Source: a virus. From it: a stretch of DNA of 64,000 bases. Both the position numbers and the translations under genes were made by a program. Numbering within the stretch: the first letter of the stretch is position 1; each line of letters opens with the position of its first letter. The stretch is taken from the IMG/VR virus record IMGVR_UViG_3300026521_000148, positions 16,351 through 80,350 of that record; one strand, given 5' to 3'. Under the pieces are notes generated by a model. That model had not been told where the DNA came from, ran no database searches, and saw only the letters and a program-made list of their open reading frames with translations. Positions 28,039-37,137 of this stretch are shown in pieces.

Positions 28039-28641
28039 TTACTTTATTTTATCTATAAGTAGTTTAGCCTTAGTCTTATAATACTCTAATGTTTTTTGAC
28101 ATGCTGCTAGTCTACCAGTACATGTTATGTTATTTGTAACATTTTTTAATCTGTCCTTCTCTTTAATATCAGCATCTTCATAACTTAGTAAATAATCCCC
28201 AGAAACATCTTCAACACTACTAGTACATTTTAACCCTGTATAAGCACTAACTTGGTCAGCTACTTCCTGTGCTATAAACTCAACATCCATTTCATCTCTA
28301 ACATAACCTAAGTTAACTAGTATAACTCTTTGTTTATAAATAATACCAGTAGCTTCCGGCATATTTACTATATATCTAGATGGTATATAGAATAATTGCT
28401 CAGCTTCAGTGATTAACGTTACTATAGGTATATCGTTTATATAATCATTTTCGTAATCTTCTATAGTAAGACCTTGGTTAATATATATGATAGTTTTAAC
28501 ATCAATATCATCTTTAACTAATTTCTTTATAGATTCTATACCGAAAACTTTATAAGTTATATTTGGGTTTAGTATAGCGCTTAATGGTTCTTGTAATGTG
28601 AACGTCCCTTTTAATCCTATGGGCGGTAATAATGGTTGCAT
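28039..28641 (-). CDS. Unknown phage protein, 200 aa
   Basis: AAGGAG 7 nt before the ATG. Soluble with four Cys in its C-terminal half (LKCTSS, ITCTGRLAACQ) and a short coiled coil at the end. No family recognised. No hairpin follows it, so transcription may run into the ATPase operon. Confidence 0.5.
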   Translation of the reverse strand: MQPLLPPIGLKGTFTLQEPLSAILNPNITYKVFGIESIKKLVKDDIDVKTIIYINQGLTIEDYENDYINDIPIVTLITEAEQLFYIPSRYIVNMPEATGIIYKQRVILVNLGYVRDEMDVEFIAQEVADQVSAYTGLKCTSSVEDVSGDYLLSYEDADIKEKDRLKNVTNNITCTGRLAACQKTLEYYKTKAKLLIDKIK

Positions 28642-28679
28642 GATAACTCCTTATTTTTAATCAAGAAAAAGAAAAATAG

Positions 28680-28701
28680 TAGTTAGGATATATCCTAACT
28701 A
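28680..28701. terminator. Palindromic terminator
   Basis: A perfect 22-nt palindrome (TAGTTAGGATA and complement) that overlaps the stop codon of the AP2-like gene at 28699, with A-rich sequence on its left supplying T residues on the minus strand. Confidence 0.65.
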
Positions 28702-29277
28702 CTTTAATATTTTAGACTCAGTAAATTCATTATGTAATGGTTTCCCAATAACTCTAACATGTAGAACATTAATGCCTTCATAGTTAAATAGTTTTATGAC
28801 GTCATCACTACCGTACCCAACAGCATAATATAACTCGTCACCATCGTCAACTTCATAAATACTTAATTTAGTATTTTCTTTTGTTAAGTTAAATTCATCC
28901 AACCATTTATTGTTTGTTACCTTTGGTTTACCACATAATAAACCAAATGCATCTATAATTATACCTAAGTACCTTTCAACTGTTACAATGTATTCATCTA
29001 TACTTTTTATAACTGTTTTTCTTATAGTGTATTTTCCTCTATAACTAATGTTAAGTTTAACTACAACAGAACCATTCTTTTTCTTATAGACATTTATAGA
29101 CTTAAAACCAGTGTTAGTTCTAGACGTATAAAGATACTGCTCATCCCTATACTTCACAGCTTCTTCATAATTATCAAAAGTTATCTCTTCTTCTCTACCG
29201 TCATACATTTTAGTAACAACTATAACACCATTTTTAGCACTTATATTCATTTCTCCTAAATCATAAATCTTTTCCAT
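28699..29277 (-). CDS. AP2-like DNA-binding-domain protein, paralogue 1
   Basis: A 192-residue protein. Its centre (YRDEQYLY, TNTGFKSINVYKKKNG, SYRGKYTIRKT and a following helix) has the shape of an AP2 domain, seen in phage homing endonucleases and small DNA-binding proteins, but no nuclease domain is attached. It is related along most of its length to 55161-55790. Start chosen at the ATG with AAGGAAG; an upstream in-frame ATG lacks such a site. It has its own promoter-like element and terminator. Likely a regulator or DNA-binding accessory (inference). Confidence 0.5.
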   Translation of the reverse strand: MEKIYDLGEMNISAKNGVIVVTKMYDGREEEITFDNYEEAVKYRDEQYLYTSRTNTGFKSINVYKKKNGSVVVKLNISYRGKYTIRKTVIKSIDEYIVTVERYLGIIIDAFGLLCGKPKVTNNKWLDEFNLTKENTKLSIYEVDDGDELYYAVGYGSDDVIKLFNYEGINVLHVRVIGKPLHNEFTESKILK

Positions 29278-29300
29278 GACAACTTCCTTAAATAAATTTA

Positions 29301-29330
29301 TTAGTATATACATACTATATTAATAATATA
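29301..29330 (-). promoter_or_regulatory. Minus-strand phage promoter-like element (variant)
   Basis: TTAGTATATACATACTA followed by TATTAATAATATA: the palindrome half differs in sequence but keeps its symmetry, while the AT box is unchanged. It serves the AP2-like gene. Confidence 0.55.
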
Positions 29331-29410
29331 TAAGTGATTACAGGTAGATAATATACTATCTATTAAAATACTCATTGGGCTACTTTCATGAATAGAATAA
29401 AAAAGGACAT

Positions 29411-30853
29411 ATGATGGATAATATAGAAGAGAATGATAATATTGTAGTAGCTTTTGTTTATTGTGATGGTAGTGCTGGGCCGACTAATCCCGGACCAACA
29501 GGTTATGGGGTACATATAACGATAGCTGATTCTAAAACTAAACCTAAGAATGTATTAGGTAAATACAAGTTAACACCTGACGGATATAAAACAACAGTTG
29601 ATTTTAAATTAAGAGATGACAAAACATTACTAGGGTTACTTCATTGTGTGGAGTTATATGGTTATACTGATGATACGAGTACAACTAACAATACAGCAGA
29701 ATTAGATGCCGTTATCGAGTCTATAAGTAAAATAAAACATATAGAAAAGACTATAGATATGAAAATAGATAAGTTAGATTTTAAATGCGACTCCACTTAC
29801 GTCCTTAACGCTGCTAATAAGATTCTAAATAACGAAATGGATTTAGAAAATGTAGTTGCTAATGCTGATAGAATAAAGAAACTATCTGAATCTATACATA
29901 GTATAAAAAATGATTATGTTGTTTCTTTTAAAAAGGTTAATGCGCATACTGATGATCTAGGTAATAATAGAGCAGATATGTTAGCTAACATGGGTAGGAT
30001 GTTACGTAAAAAACCGAATAGAGCTAATTTTAATATTTATATAGGGGATAGTGATTTCTGGAAGGATCCTGTAGTAGATGCAGATCTATACCACTTTAAA
30101 CAATTATTTAGTTTCTATCCTGATGTAGTTACTGCTGATAGAAGTTATTATGGTCTTAATTATAAGAAAGAATCTGAGATAGGTAAGAAGATGAGTTATG
30201 TTAGTTACACTATATTAAAAACAAAAGAAACCAATAAAGTTATTTTTGATACTATAAAAACTATTAGGGATGTATTAGGGGAGTCTTATGTACCGTATAT
30301 AATAAGACTTAAAGAATTACTTAATAAAAATATATTAAGAGATTATCTTAGATATAAAGACGATTACTTAATATTAAGTAATAATAAGTATCTAACTATT
30401 AAAACTATACAGGGTGAAGAAGTTGCTAGGGAGTTATATCCGGCTGGGTTAAGTAACATAGTGCAAGATAAGTTTTTAGATTACGAAAAAGAGTTACATG
30501 AGTATTTTAAAGATGATAAAGTATTACCTATAGATTATATAGATATAACTGATATGTTGTATACTAAAGATGCTAAAGGTAAGAACATACTTAAGAAAGA
30601 TATAAAGAATGATAAGTTTATAATAAAAACAAGTTATGAGAAAACTAAGATAAATCTGGTTATGAAATATGACCTACCTCCTAGAAATACATTACGTAGA
30701 TTAGAGAGTAAAGATCCTAAGGCTATATTAATGGTTACTGATAAGGGTGGTATGATAGAATATAAGATACTCATACTCCTTAATAATGATGATGTTATCT
30801 TAACAGTTAATGCATATAGTAATAAACTTATAAAAAAGAAAACTAAAAAGTAG
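29411..30853 (+). CDS. RNase H with long C-terminal extension
   Basis: Residues about 12-200 are an RNase H domain cutting RNA in RNA-DNA hybrids. Metal ligands: D19 in YCDGSAGPTNPGPTG, E97 in NNTAELDA, D127 in KCDSTYV and D189 in NNRADMLAN, with H179 nearby. The remaining 280 residues form an unrecognised Lys/Tyr-rich domain, giving 480 residues in total where stand-alone phage RNase H is usually far smaller. Probable primer-removal enzyme. AAAAGGA precedes the first of two ATGs. Ends inside a hairpin terminator. Confidence 0.82.
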   Translation: MMDNIEENDNIVVAFVYCDGSAGPTNPGPTGYGVHITIADSKTKPKNVLGKYKLTPDGYKTTVDFKLRDDKTLLGLLHCVELYGYTDDTSTTNNTAELDAVIESISKIKHIEKTIDMKIDKLDFKCDSTYVLNAANKILNNEMDLENVVANADRIKKLSESIHSIKNDYVVSFKKVNAHTDDLGNNRADMLANMGRMLRKKPNRANFNIYIGDSDFWKDPVVDADLYHFKQLFSFYPDVVTADRSYYGLNYKKESEIGKKMSYVSYTILKTKETNKVIFDTIKTIRDVLGESYVPYIIRLKELLNKNILRDYLRYKDDYLILSNNKYLTIKTIQGEEVARELYPAGLSNIVQDKFLDYEKELHEYFKDDKVLPIDYIDITDMLYTKDAKGKNILKKDIKNDKFIIKTSYEKTKINLVMKYDLPPRNTLRRLESKDPKAILMVTDKGGMIEYKILILLNNDDVILTVNAYSNKLIKKKTKK

Positions 30854-30876
30854 TATATGGGATCACCCATATACTA
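30851..30876. terminator. Palindromic terminator
   Basis: Arms TAGTATATGGG and complement with loop ATCA. It begins at the stop codon of the RNase H gene and is followed by a T-rich run. Confidence 0.7.
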
Positions 30877-30945
30877 TATATCCTCTTTTCATTTTGTTGC
30901 TAATTTATTCGGTATCTCTATTGAATTTTATTTAAAGGAGTTACT

Positions 30946-31716
30946 ATGCGTATTTTAATACCATTGTTTATTTTGTCATTTTTATTACATGCAGGATGTC
31001 CTGTTAAAACTTATATACCTGTAAAGGCTAAAGAGTTAGCACCTATTATAGTTTCAGAAGTCGCTACTATAATACCTGAATATAACAGACCTTATTATTT
31101 CCAGTCACTTATAGAACATGAATCATGTGTTGCGTTATGTGGTAATGGATATTGGGCTAGAAGATGCTATAGCCCTGTATCCGAGCTTAAAACTAAAAGA
31201 GAGCAAGGTGTTGGTTTTTTTCAGTTAACTAGAACATTTAGAAAAGATGGTAGAATAAGATGGGATATCGTAGCAACGCTAAAAAAGAAACATCCCAAAG
31301 AACTACATGAACTAAACTGGGACAATATAAAACAGAGACCTGATTTACAAATAAAGGCTGGTCTTTTACTATGGCGTGATAACTATAGAAAGTTAGCGTC
31401 AACCATACCAGTAGAGGAGAGAGTTTATTTTGCTGATAGTATCTATAATGGTGGTGGGTATGTATATAAAGAAAGAAGGATATGTAAACTAAGAAAAGGT
31501 TGTGATCCTGATGTTTGGTTCGATAACGTAGAACTAATAAAGGACGTTAGAGGAAAAAAGAAATTATATGGTAATAGAACAGCATGGGATATAAATAGAC
31601 ATCATGTTAAAGATGTTACTAAAACAAGAATAGATAAGTATAAAAAATATGACGAGTCTAAGATATCATATTGTAAAGAAAATAACGGAACCATAACTTT
31701 TGGGTATAAGTTTTAG
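30946..31716 (+). CDS. Exported lytic transglycosylase (endolysin candidate)
   Basis: A 256-residue protein with an N-terminal signal peptide (MRILIPLFILSFLLHA, then GC, so processing by signal peptidase I or lipoprotein peptidase is possible). The SLT-like lysozyme fold shows E59 in LIEHESC as likely catalyst, GVGFFQLTRTF and DSIYNGGGY. Six Cys suggest disulphides in the periplasm. It probably degrades peptidoglycan at lysis. AAAGGAG before the ATG; single-gene unit between two hairpins. Confidence 0.75.
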   Translation: MRILIPLFILSFLLHAGCPVKTYIPVKAKELAPIIVSEVATIIPEYNRPYYFQSLIEHESCVALCGNGYWARRCYSPVSELKTKREQGVGFFQLTRTFRKDGRIRWDIVATLKKKHPKELHELNWDNIKQRPDLQIKAGLLLWRDNYRKLASTIPVEERVYFADSIYNGGGYVYKERRICKLRKGCDPDVWFDNVELIKDVRGKKKLYGNRTAWDINRHHVKDVTKTRIDKYKKYDESKISYCKENNGTITFGYKF

Positions 31717-31744
31717 TAGTATGTGGTTAATACCACATACTACT
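31715..31744. terminator. Bidirectional palindromic terminator
   Basis: Two 13-nt arms (AGTAGTATGTGGT and complement) with a 4-nt loop, between the convergent transglycosylase gene and the end of the ligase operon; it overlaps both stop codons. Confidence 0.72.
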
Positions 31745-31916
31745 GTTTCTTTTCTATAATATTTCTATACTTATCTGGTATAGATTCATATACCTCATTA
31801 GCTTTTTCTTTGTTAAGTTCTTTTAAAACTTTATCACACCACACATAACACATATACTCATCGAAGTTAGTAGCGTCATAGTGTTTCTTAAAATAATATA
31901 ACTTTTCTCTATCCAT
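31740..31916 (-). CDS. Small charged protein, 58 aa
   Basis: The ATG at 31916 overlaps the stop of the preceding gene by 8 nt. The product starts MDREKLYYFKKHYDATNF and ends in a Lys/Glu-rich helix. Last gene of the ligase operon, terminating in the hairpin at 31715-31744. Too short for many gene callers; unknown function. Confidence 0.5.
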   Translation of the reverse strand: MDREKLYYFKKHYDATNFDEYMCYVWCDKVLKELNKEKANEVYESIPDKYRNIIEKKQ

Positions 31917-32148
31917 TATTTAGCCCACCTGGAACAACTACGGTTATCTTAAGTCCTTCAGACTCTACATTTTCTATAAGATATTTCTCCACACATGCGT
32001 TATCTGTAAATGTGTACTTAGGTATATGATATCTCGTTTCTACCTTATTCGTATCTCTTATCTGGAGCATGATAGTACTTTCATTTACATCATGCTCAAA
32101 CTTTAAACTAAATTCCACGCCTGATAGGCTTGTTAATGTCTTATCCAT
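31909..32148 (-). CDS. Unknown small protein, 79 aa
   Basis: TAAGGAAA precedes the ATG. Small beta-rich protein (alternating charged and hydrophobic residues) with one Cys and a Gly-rich C-terminus. Located in the ligase operon; no family recognised. Confidence 0.5.
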   Translation of the reverse strand: MDKTLTSLSGVEFSLKFEHDVNESTIMLQIRDTNKVETRYHIPKYTFTDNACVEKYLIENVESEGLKITVVVPGGLNNG

Positions 32149-32157
32149 AACATTTCC

Positions 32158-33186
32158 TTATTTATTATTTATCTTATCACATAGTACTTTTAATACATAG
32201 TTTTTATCTTTAGAATACCTAACATCATCTGGTATAGTAATGTTAGTATCGTCTTCGATTTTTCTATAAAGTAATGTGAATCTTTTATACTTTGTTAGTC
32301 CATCTGTATTAAAACTAATTATATCAGGAAACTCTTCCTCTAATTTATACCGTAAATCATCAGTCCATGTCCTGTTGATATAGTCTATAATAACTTTATG
32401 GCTACCGTAAGTATCAAAATCGTCCTCATACATATCTATAACAGATTTTTTTACATCATATACAAACTTCCTAACTATATGAGATTTAATATCGTTTATA
32501 TCTATATTAAGTATATCTTCTAGTAAACCCATAGGACACCATTCTTTATCCTCATAAGCGCTACCTTGTAATACTTTAGTTCTGGGTATAAATGTATGTG
32601 TACCATATAACGGTTCCGGTAGGTCTACATTTATATATAGATAATCATCATAGTTAACGTCTAATTCTAGTAACTCTTCATTAGGTATATCTAAATTAAC
32701 TAAATATCCTAACGTAACAGTAAACTCCTCATAAACACCATCTCTATAGAACTTATCATAATCTCTTAAAACATAGTTACTTTTATCAAGTTGCCTAACT
32801 ATAGTTAATGGATCATCTTTCATTGCTGTATATAACTCTTCACTTATAACTCTATCAGACTGTTTTGTTTGTAAATGCCTGATGTCGTCTTTTGTTCTTA
32901 TTTCTATCTTAACAGGTATAAGGTTAAGTAAATCTTTAACCTCTTGCCCTATGTACAATAAAGGAACAGGGTATTCTAAATACTTATAACTTTTATCCTT
33001 AAGCAAACTAAGATCTTCTAATGCCGGGTTATTGGATTTAGTTATTATGTTAAGTTTATTTATGAGATTCTGAACATCGGTATCAGAAGGAACGACAGGA
33101 AACAATAATGCTTCCTTAAGTGTCGTTACTGTAAGAGTTTTATAATAAGTGAATCGAAATATATCTCTATTCTCATCAACTAGCAT
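32158..33186 (-). CDS. Unknown phage protein, 342 aa
   Basis: Acidic, Tyr/Asp/Leu-rich soluble protein. Its start overlaps the 3' end of the membrane-protein gene by 11 nt and lacks a clear ribosome binding site, so coupling is likely. No recognised domain. Confidence 0.5.
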   Translation of the reverse strand: MLVDENRDIFRFTYYKTLTVTTLKEALLFPVVPSDTDVQNLINKLNIITKSNNPALEDLSLLKDKSYKYLEYPVPLLYIGQEVKDLLNLIPVKIEIRTKDDIRHLQTKQSDRVISEELYTAMKDDPLTIVRQLDKSNYVLRDYDKFYRDGVYEEFTVTLGYLVNLDIPNEELLELDVNYDDYLYINVDLPEPLYGTHTFIPRTKVLQGSAYEDKEWCPMGLLEDILNIDINDIKSHIVRKFVYDVKKSVIDMYEDDFDTYGSHKVIIDYINRTWTDDLRYKLEEEFPDIISFNTDGLTKYKRFTLLYRKIEDDTNITIPDDVRYSKDKNYVLKVLCDKINNK

Positions 33187-33526
33187 TATATGCTACTATA
33201 GAAGCTGCTATAATGATAGCGTAAGCTAATATACGTATAGACTTAGCTATAAGGGCGGAACCAGCCCCTTGTGGTGTTTCAACTGCCTTAAGCCTTAAAT
33301 CCTCTTCTTTACCATATATAACATCTATAAAGAAGTCGGGTAAGAACTCTATAACAACAATACTAGCTAACGCTATAACAAAGATATTTATCGTCATGAT
33401 CATGCCTACACCAAATGTTAGGTTCTGAAATACTTTAGTATCAGGGTCCGTACTTAAATAGTACAACACGAACATAACTATAGTAATAACCATAGCCAAC
33501 TTTCTTTTTATTTTAACTATATCCAT
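33176..33526 (-). CDS. Small membrane protein with about three TM helices, 116 aa
   Basis: Hydrophobic segments near residues 10-25, 40-62 and 95-115, with a charged loop (GKEEDLRLK) between the last two. AAGGAGC before the ATG. It sits in the ligase operon. A holin-like or inner-membrane-modifying role is possible but not shown. Confidence 0.5.
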   Translation of the reverse strand: MDIVKIKRKLAMVITIVMFVLYYLSTDPDTKVFQNLTFGVGMIMTINIFVIALASIVVIEFLPDFFIDVIYGKEEDLRLKAVETPQGAGSALIAKSIRILAYAIIIAASIVAYNAS

Positions 33527-33548
33527 TATAGCTCCTTTTTGATTTAAC

Positions 33549-35483
33549 TCACTTTATTAAAGTTAATAGTTCTTCATAAGTGAGTATCTTTTTATTAAGT
33601 AGTTTAGCTTTATTTAGTTTACTACCGGGACTTTCACCATATACTAACATAGTGGTATCTTTCGTAACTGAACTAACTATATCCCCACCACTATCCTCTA
33701 TTATCTTTTTAACTTTAGATTTACCATTAGGGAAGCTGCCTGTTAAAACTATCTTCTCCCCAGATAACTTACCAACTGTATTAGACTTTACTTTTAAATT
33801 AAGAATTTGTTTAAATTCACTTATCATGTTCTTATGTTTATGCATATAGTTATCAAATGCTTCAGCTATCTCCTCACCTATGCCATCCTCTTTCATAAGT
33901 TCTTCTTTAGTAAAGTTTAGTAAATCCATACCGTATTTAGCTGTTAATCTTTTAGCTAATGTCCTACCGAAGTTAGGGATACCTAAAGCAGCTATAAACC
34001 TATCTAATTCTACATCTTTACTAGTATCTATAGATTTAAGGAGTTTATCGACTCCTTTCATAGTGAACCCACCTACTGAATAAACATCATCTGGTTGTAA
34101 TTTATATATATCTACTAAAGATTTTATATAACCAGCATCTACTAATTTATTTATAACACTAGGTCCAAGTCCATCTATATTCATATAGTCTCTACCTACA
34201 AAATGCATAATCTTTCTACCTATACGAGAAGGACATTCTTCGTTAGGACATTTTATATAAGTATCCTCTTTAATAACACCTGTACCACACGTAGGGCAAT
34301 GTTCTGGTTCTTTAACTACTTTAACTGTATCATCTCTCCTTTCTTTAAATACATGTGTTATCTTTGGTATGATGTCACCAGACTTTATAAGTATAATGTA
34401 ATCATTTATACGTATATCCTTTCTTTTTATCTCTTGGTAATTATGTAATGTCACTCTGGATACAACTGACCCATCTATAAGCGTTGGTTCTAATATAGCT
34501 ACTGGTGTTATAATGCCTGTTCTACCTACTTGTGTTTTAATATCTATGATCTTAGTAGTCTTCTCTACTGGTTCAAATTTCATAGCTACTGACCATTTAG
34601 GATATTTAACGGTATAGCCTATTTTATCATGCATAGTAGTTTTATTTACCTTAAATACGACGCCATCTAGTCCATAATTGTAACTATCCCTCTTATTAGT
34701 ATATTTACTAACAACTTCTTCTAATAGATCGGGTCTACATACAAACATTTGTTCAGCTGCTTTAAAATTAAGGTTCTTTAATATCTCATTACCTTCCTGT
34801 AATGACTCTATGTCGCTATCCTTTAACTCCCATGCTAAAAACTCTAATCCCCTTTCTTTAACAACTCTACTATCTAAACTTCTAATAGCGCCAGCTGCAG
34901 CATTTCTAGGGTTAGCTAATAATGCCTCCCCGTTATTTTCACGTTTCTTATTAATTATATCAAACCTCTTCTTAGACATAACAACCTCACCATTTACTAT
35001 AATCTTTCTCTTTAAAGATATTGTTAATGGTATATTTCCTATATATTTAGCATTACTAAAAACATCTTCACCTATGAGTCCATTACCTCTAGTTATAGCA
35101 TGTTTTAACTCACCATCTTCATAAACTAAACTTAACGTTAGTCCATCATACTTTGGTTCAGCTATTAGACATAATCTACCATATTTATCTATAATGTTTT
35201 CGTACCATTTAACAAAATCATCTATAGTAAATATATCTTGTTGTGAGTATAATCTTATCTCATGCTCTAATTTCTTAAAACTACTAGCAACTTCATACCC
35301 GACCTTTTGAGTAGGTGATAATGGATGGATAAAATTATGTTTAAGTTCGTACTCTTTTAACTCTTTCATAAGGTTATCATATTCATCATCACTTGCTAAT
35401 AGTGTATCAGAATTATAATATGCGTCAGAAAGCTTTTTAAGGTACCTTATAGCCTCTGAATATTCTTCCCTAGTAGATATCAT
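33549..35483 (-). CDS. ligA: NAD-dependent DNA ligase
   Basis: Full-length LigA (644 residues) sealing nicks with NAD. Adenylation-domain lysine K111 in EPKYDGL is preceded by the Ia domain (YYNSD...DDEYDNL). The OB fold follows, then a four-Cys zinc finger (CPTCGTG ... CPNEECPS), helix-hairpin-helix repeats and a BRCT domain at the C-terminus (EKIVLTGSFPNGKSK ... EELLTLIK). Start overlaps the preceding stop (ATGA) with GGGAGGA upstream. NAD-dependent ligase is typical of bacteria and some jumbo phages; T4-type phages use ATP ligase. Confidence 0.93.
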   Translation of the reverse strand: MISTREEYSEAIRYLKKLSDAYYNSDTLLASDDEYDNLMKELKEYELKHNFIHPLSPTQKVGYEVASSFKKLEHEIRLYSQQDIFTIDDFVKWYENIIDKYGRLCLIAEPKYDGLTLSLVYEDGELKHAITRGNGLIGEDVFSNAKYIGNIPLTISLKRKIIVNGEVVMSKKRFDIINKKRENNGEALLANPRNAAAGAIRSLDSRVVKERGLEFLAWELKDSDIESLQEGNEILKNLNFKAAEQMFVCRPDLLEEVVSKYTNKRDSYNYGLDGVVFKVNKTTMHDKIGYTVKYPKWSVAMKFEPVEKTTKIIDIKTQVGRTGIITPVAILEPTLIDGSVVSRVTLHNYQEIKRKDIRINDYIILIKSGDIIPKITHVFKERRDDTVKVVKEPEHCPTCGTGVIKEDTYIKCPNEECPSRIGRKIMHFVGRDYMNIDGLGPSVINKLVDAGYIKSLVDIYKLQPDDVYSVGGFTMKGVDKLLKSIDTSKDVELDRFIAALGIPNFGRTLAKRLTAKYGMDLLNFTKEELMKEDGIGEEIAEAFDNYMHKHKNMISEFKQILNLKVKSNTVGKLSGEKIVLTGSFPNGKSKVKKIIEDSGGDIVSSVTKDTTMLVYGESPGSKLNKAKLLNKKILTYEELLTLIK

Positions 35484-35800
35484 CTAATCCTCCCTTCTAT
35501 AGCGTCTAGTGGTCTTATAGGTTTATTTTTACCACAACCTTTTCTTAAAATATATTTACCATTAAACATAGGTAATAAGCAAAGTTTATATCTCTCACAA
35601 TACCAACCTAGCTTATTGTTATTTTTAATGTTAACAGGGTAACGTGGTTTATTAACTGGGTTACCTACACAATCCCTTATTTCCAATGTTAAGACGTCTC
35701 TATCTAGTTTAATATTAAGTTTATCACTTTCTTTAAACAACATAGTTAAAAAAGATAAAACATCTTTAACAACGAAGCTACCGAAATCTACACTATCCAT
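35480..35800 (-). CDS. Unknown phage protein, 106 aa
   Basis: First gene of the ligase operon. AAGGAG lies 6 nt before the ATG at 35800; a GTG at 35806 overlaps that site. The C-terminal part is rich in Lys, Cys and Gly (KLCLLPMFNGKYILRKGCGK), possibly nucleic-acid binding. Its stop overlaps the ligase start. Confidence 0.5.
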   Translation of the reverse strand: MDSVDFGSFVVKDVLSFLTMLFKESDKLNIKLDRDVLTLEIRDCVGNPVNKPRYPVNIKNNNKLGWYCERYKLCLLPMFNGKYILRKGCGKNKPIRPLDAIEGRIR

Positions 35801-35824
35801 AGCCACTCCTTCATATGTTAATAA

Positions 35825-35854
35825 TTAGTATAACTATACTATATTAATAATATA
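35825..35854 (-). promoter_or_regulatory. Minus-strand phage promoter-like element (variant)
   Basis: TTAGTATAACTATACTA followed by TATTAATAATATATA. The palindrome keeps its symmetry with altered core. It drives the ligase operon away from the divergent nrdB gene. Confidence 0.55.
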
Positions 35855-35937
35855 TACTTATAATATAATCAATACCAAAAGTAATCTTTTTAAAAGAACT
35901 TTTAATCTGAACATAATAGTATAAAAAGGATGAAAAT

Positions 35938-37128
35938 ATGAGTGAAAAGAACACAAATAGTGGTAGTAATAAATGTTTATTATATAGCGATAAACTTATA
36001 AAATTTATAGATGAACCGATGTTCTTTGGTAGCGGTAAGAACACGCAACGTTATGACGAAATGAAATACGAGTGGTTCGACAAGAATAATAATAAACAAC
36101 AGGGGCATGACTGGGCATGGGATGAGATAACTAGTTCTGGTGATATCGTAGACCATGAACAGAAGCTTAGCGATGCTATGCGTTTTGTAACTAAGAAAGG
36201 ATTACAGAGGGCTATCTTCTTAGATAGCGTTAACGGTCGTGGTCCAGTGTTAATGTTTGGACAAGTAACAACTATACCTGAACTAGAAGCTGTTATAACA
36301 ACATGGCAGCACTTCGAAGTTAATAAACATAGTAGAACTTATACAAAACACTTAAGAGCTTTGTATACTAACCCAGGTGAAGTGTTCGATGAGTCATTCA
36401 CAGATCCTAATCTAACTAAGATAGCTAACTCTATCGCTGGTCCATATAATGCTGCATATAAAGCTGTTATAGAGTATATCTATAAAACTCTATTCGATAT
36501 AGAGTTAACAGAAGAGGATATGCGTAGAATTAAATCAGCTTTCATCATGGCTTGGGTAGAAGTTAATATTTTAGAAGGCATAAGATTCTATCCTTTCTTT
36601 AGTACAGTATGGGCTTACAACCATACACATAAATACATGAATGAACTAACAGGTGATCTTATTTTTATCGCTAGAGATGAGAATGAACATCTTAAGTTAA
36701 CACAACATGTTATCCATAAACTAAAGATGTACGAGATGGAAGGATTTAAAGATATCTTTAAGTCACTTATACCAAAAATAAAAGAAAGATATTACACAGC
36801 TCTATTAGAAGAATTTGAATGGATAGATTATCTGTTTAGTAACGGCAGTTATGTAGGTATGAATGCTAAGATATGTAAAGCTTATGTTGTATATTTAACT
36901 ATAAGAAGAATGCGTGCTATAGGCATAGAGCCTGATGTTGATAGAATAGGAGGAGTTCTTATAGAAGATAACCCTATCCCTTGGACAGAAGATTATATCG
37001 TTAATGATGATGAAGAGAAGTTACCTCAGGAAGAGAACGTTCTTAATTATATAGTTAATGCAGTTAACGATGATCTAACTCCTTCGAAAAGAAAAGAGTT
37101 ATTAACAACATATTTAAAAAATCTATAA
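35938..37128 (+). CDS. nrdB: Ribonucleotide reductase class Ia, small (radical) subunit
   Basis: 396 residues. Iron ligands and radical site are visible: D in FLDSVNGRGP, E in WQHFEVNKHSRTY with H and the putative radical Tyr, E in NILEGIRFYPF, and E plus H in ARDENEHLK. Makes the tyrosyl radical used by NrdA to make deoxynucleotides. In the first E...H pair there are three residues between ligands instead of the usual two. AAAAGGAT before the ATG; followed 9 nt later by nrdA. Confidence 0.9.
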   Translation: MSEKNTNSGSNKCLLYSDKLIKFIDEPMFFGSGKNTQRYDEMKYEWFDKNNNKQQGHDWAWDEITSSGDIVDHEQKLSDAMRFVTKKGLQRAIFLDSVNGRGPVLMFGQVTTIPELEAVITTWQHFEVNKHSRTYTKHLRALYTNPGEVFDESFTDPNLTKIANSIAGPYNAAYKAVIEYIYKTLFDIELTEEDMRRIKSAFIMAWVEVNILEGIRFYPFFSTVWAYNHTHKYMNELTGDLIFIARDENEHLKLTQHVIHKLKMYEMEGFKDIFKSLIPKIKERYYTALLEEFEWIDYLFSNGSYVGMNAKICKAYVVYLTIRRMRAIGIEPDVDRIGGVLIEDNPIPWTEDYIVNDDEEKLPQEENVLNYIVNAVNDDLTPSKRKELLTTYLKNL

Positions 37129-37137
37129 GGAGAAAAG

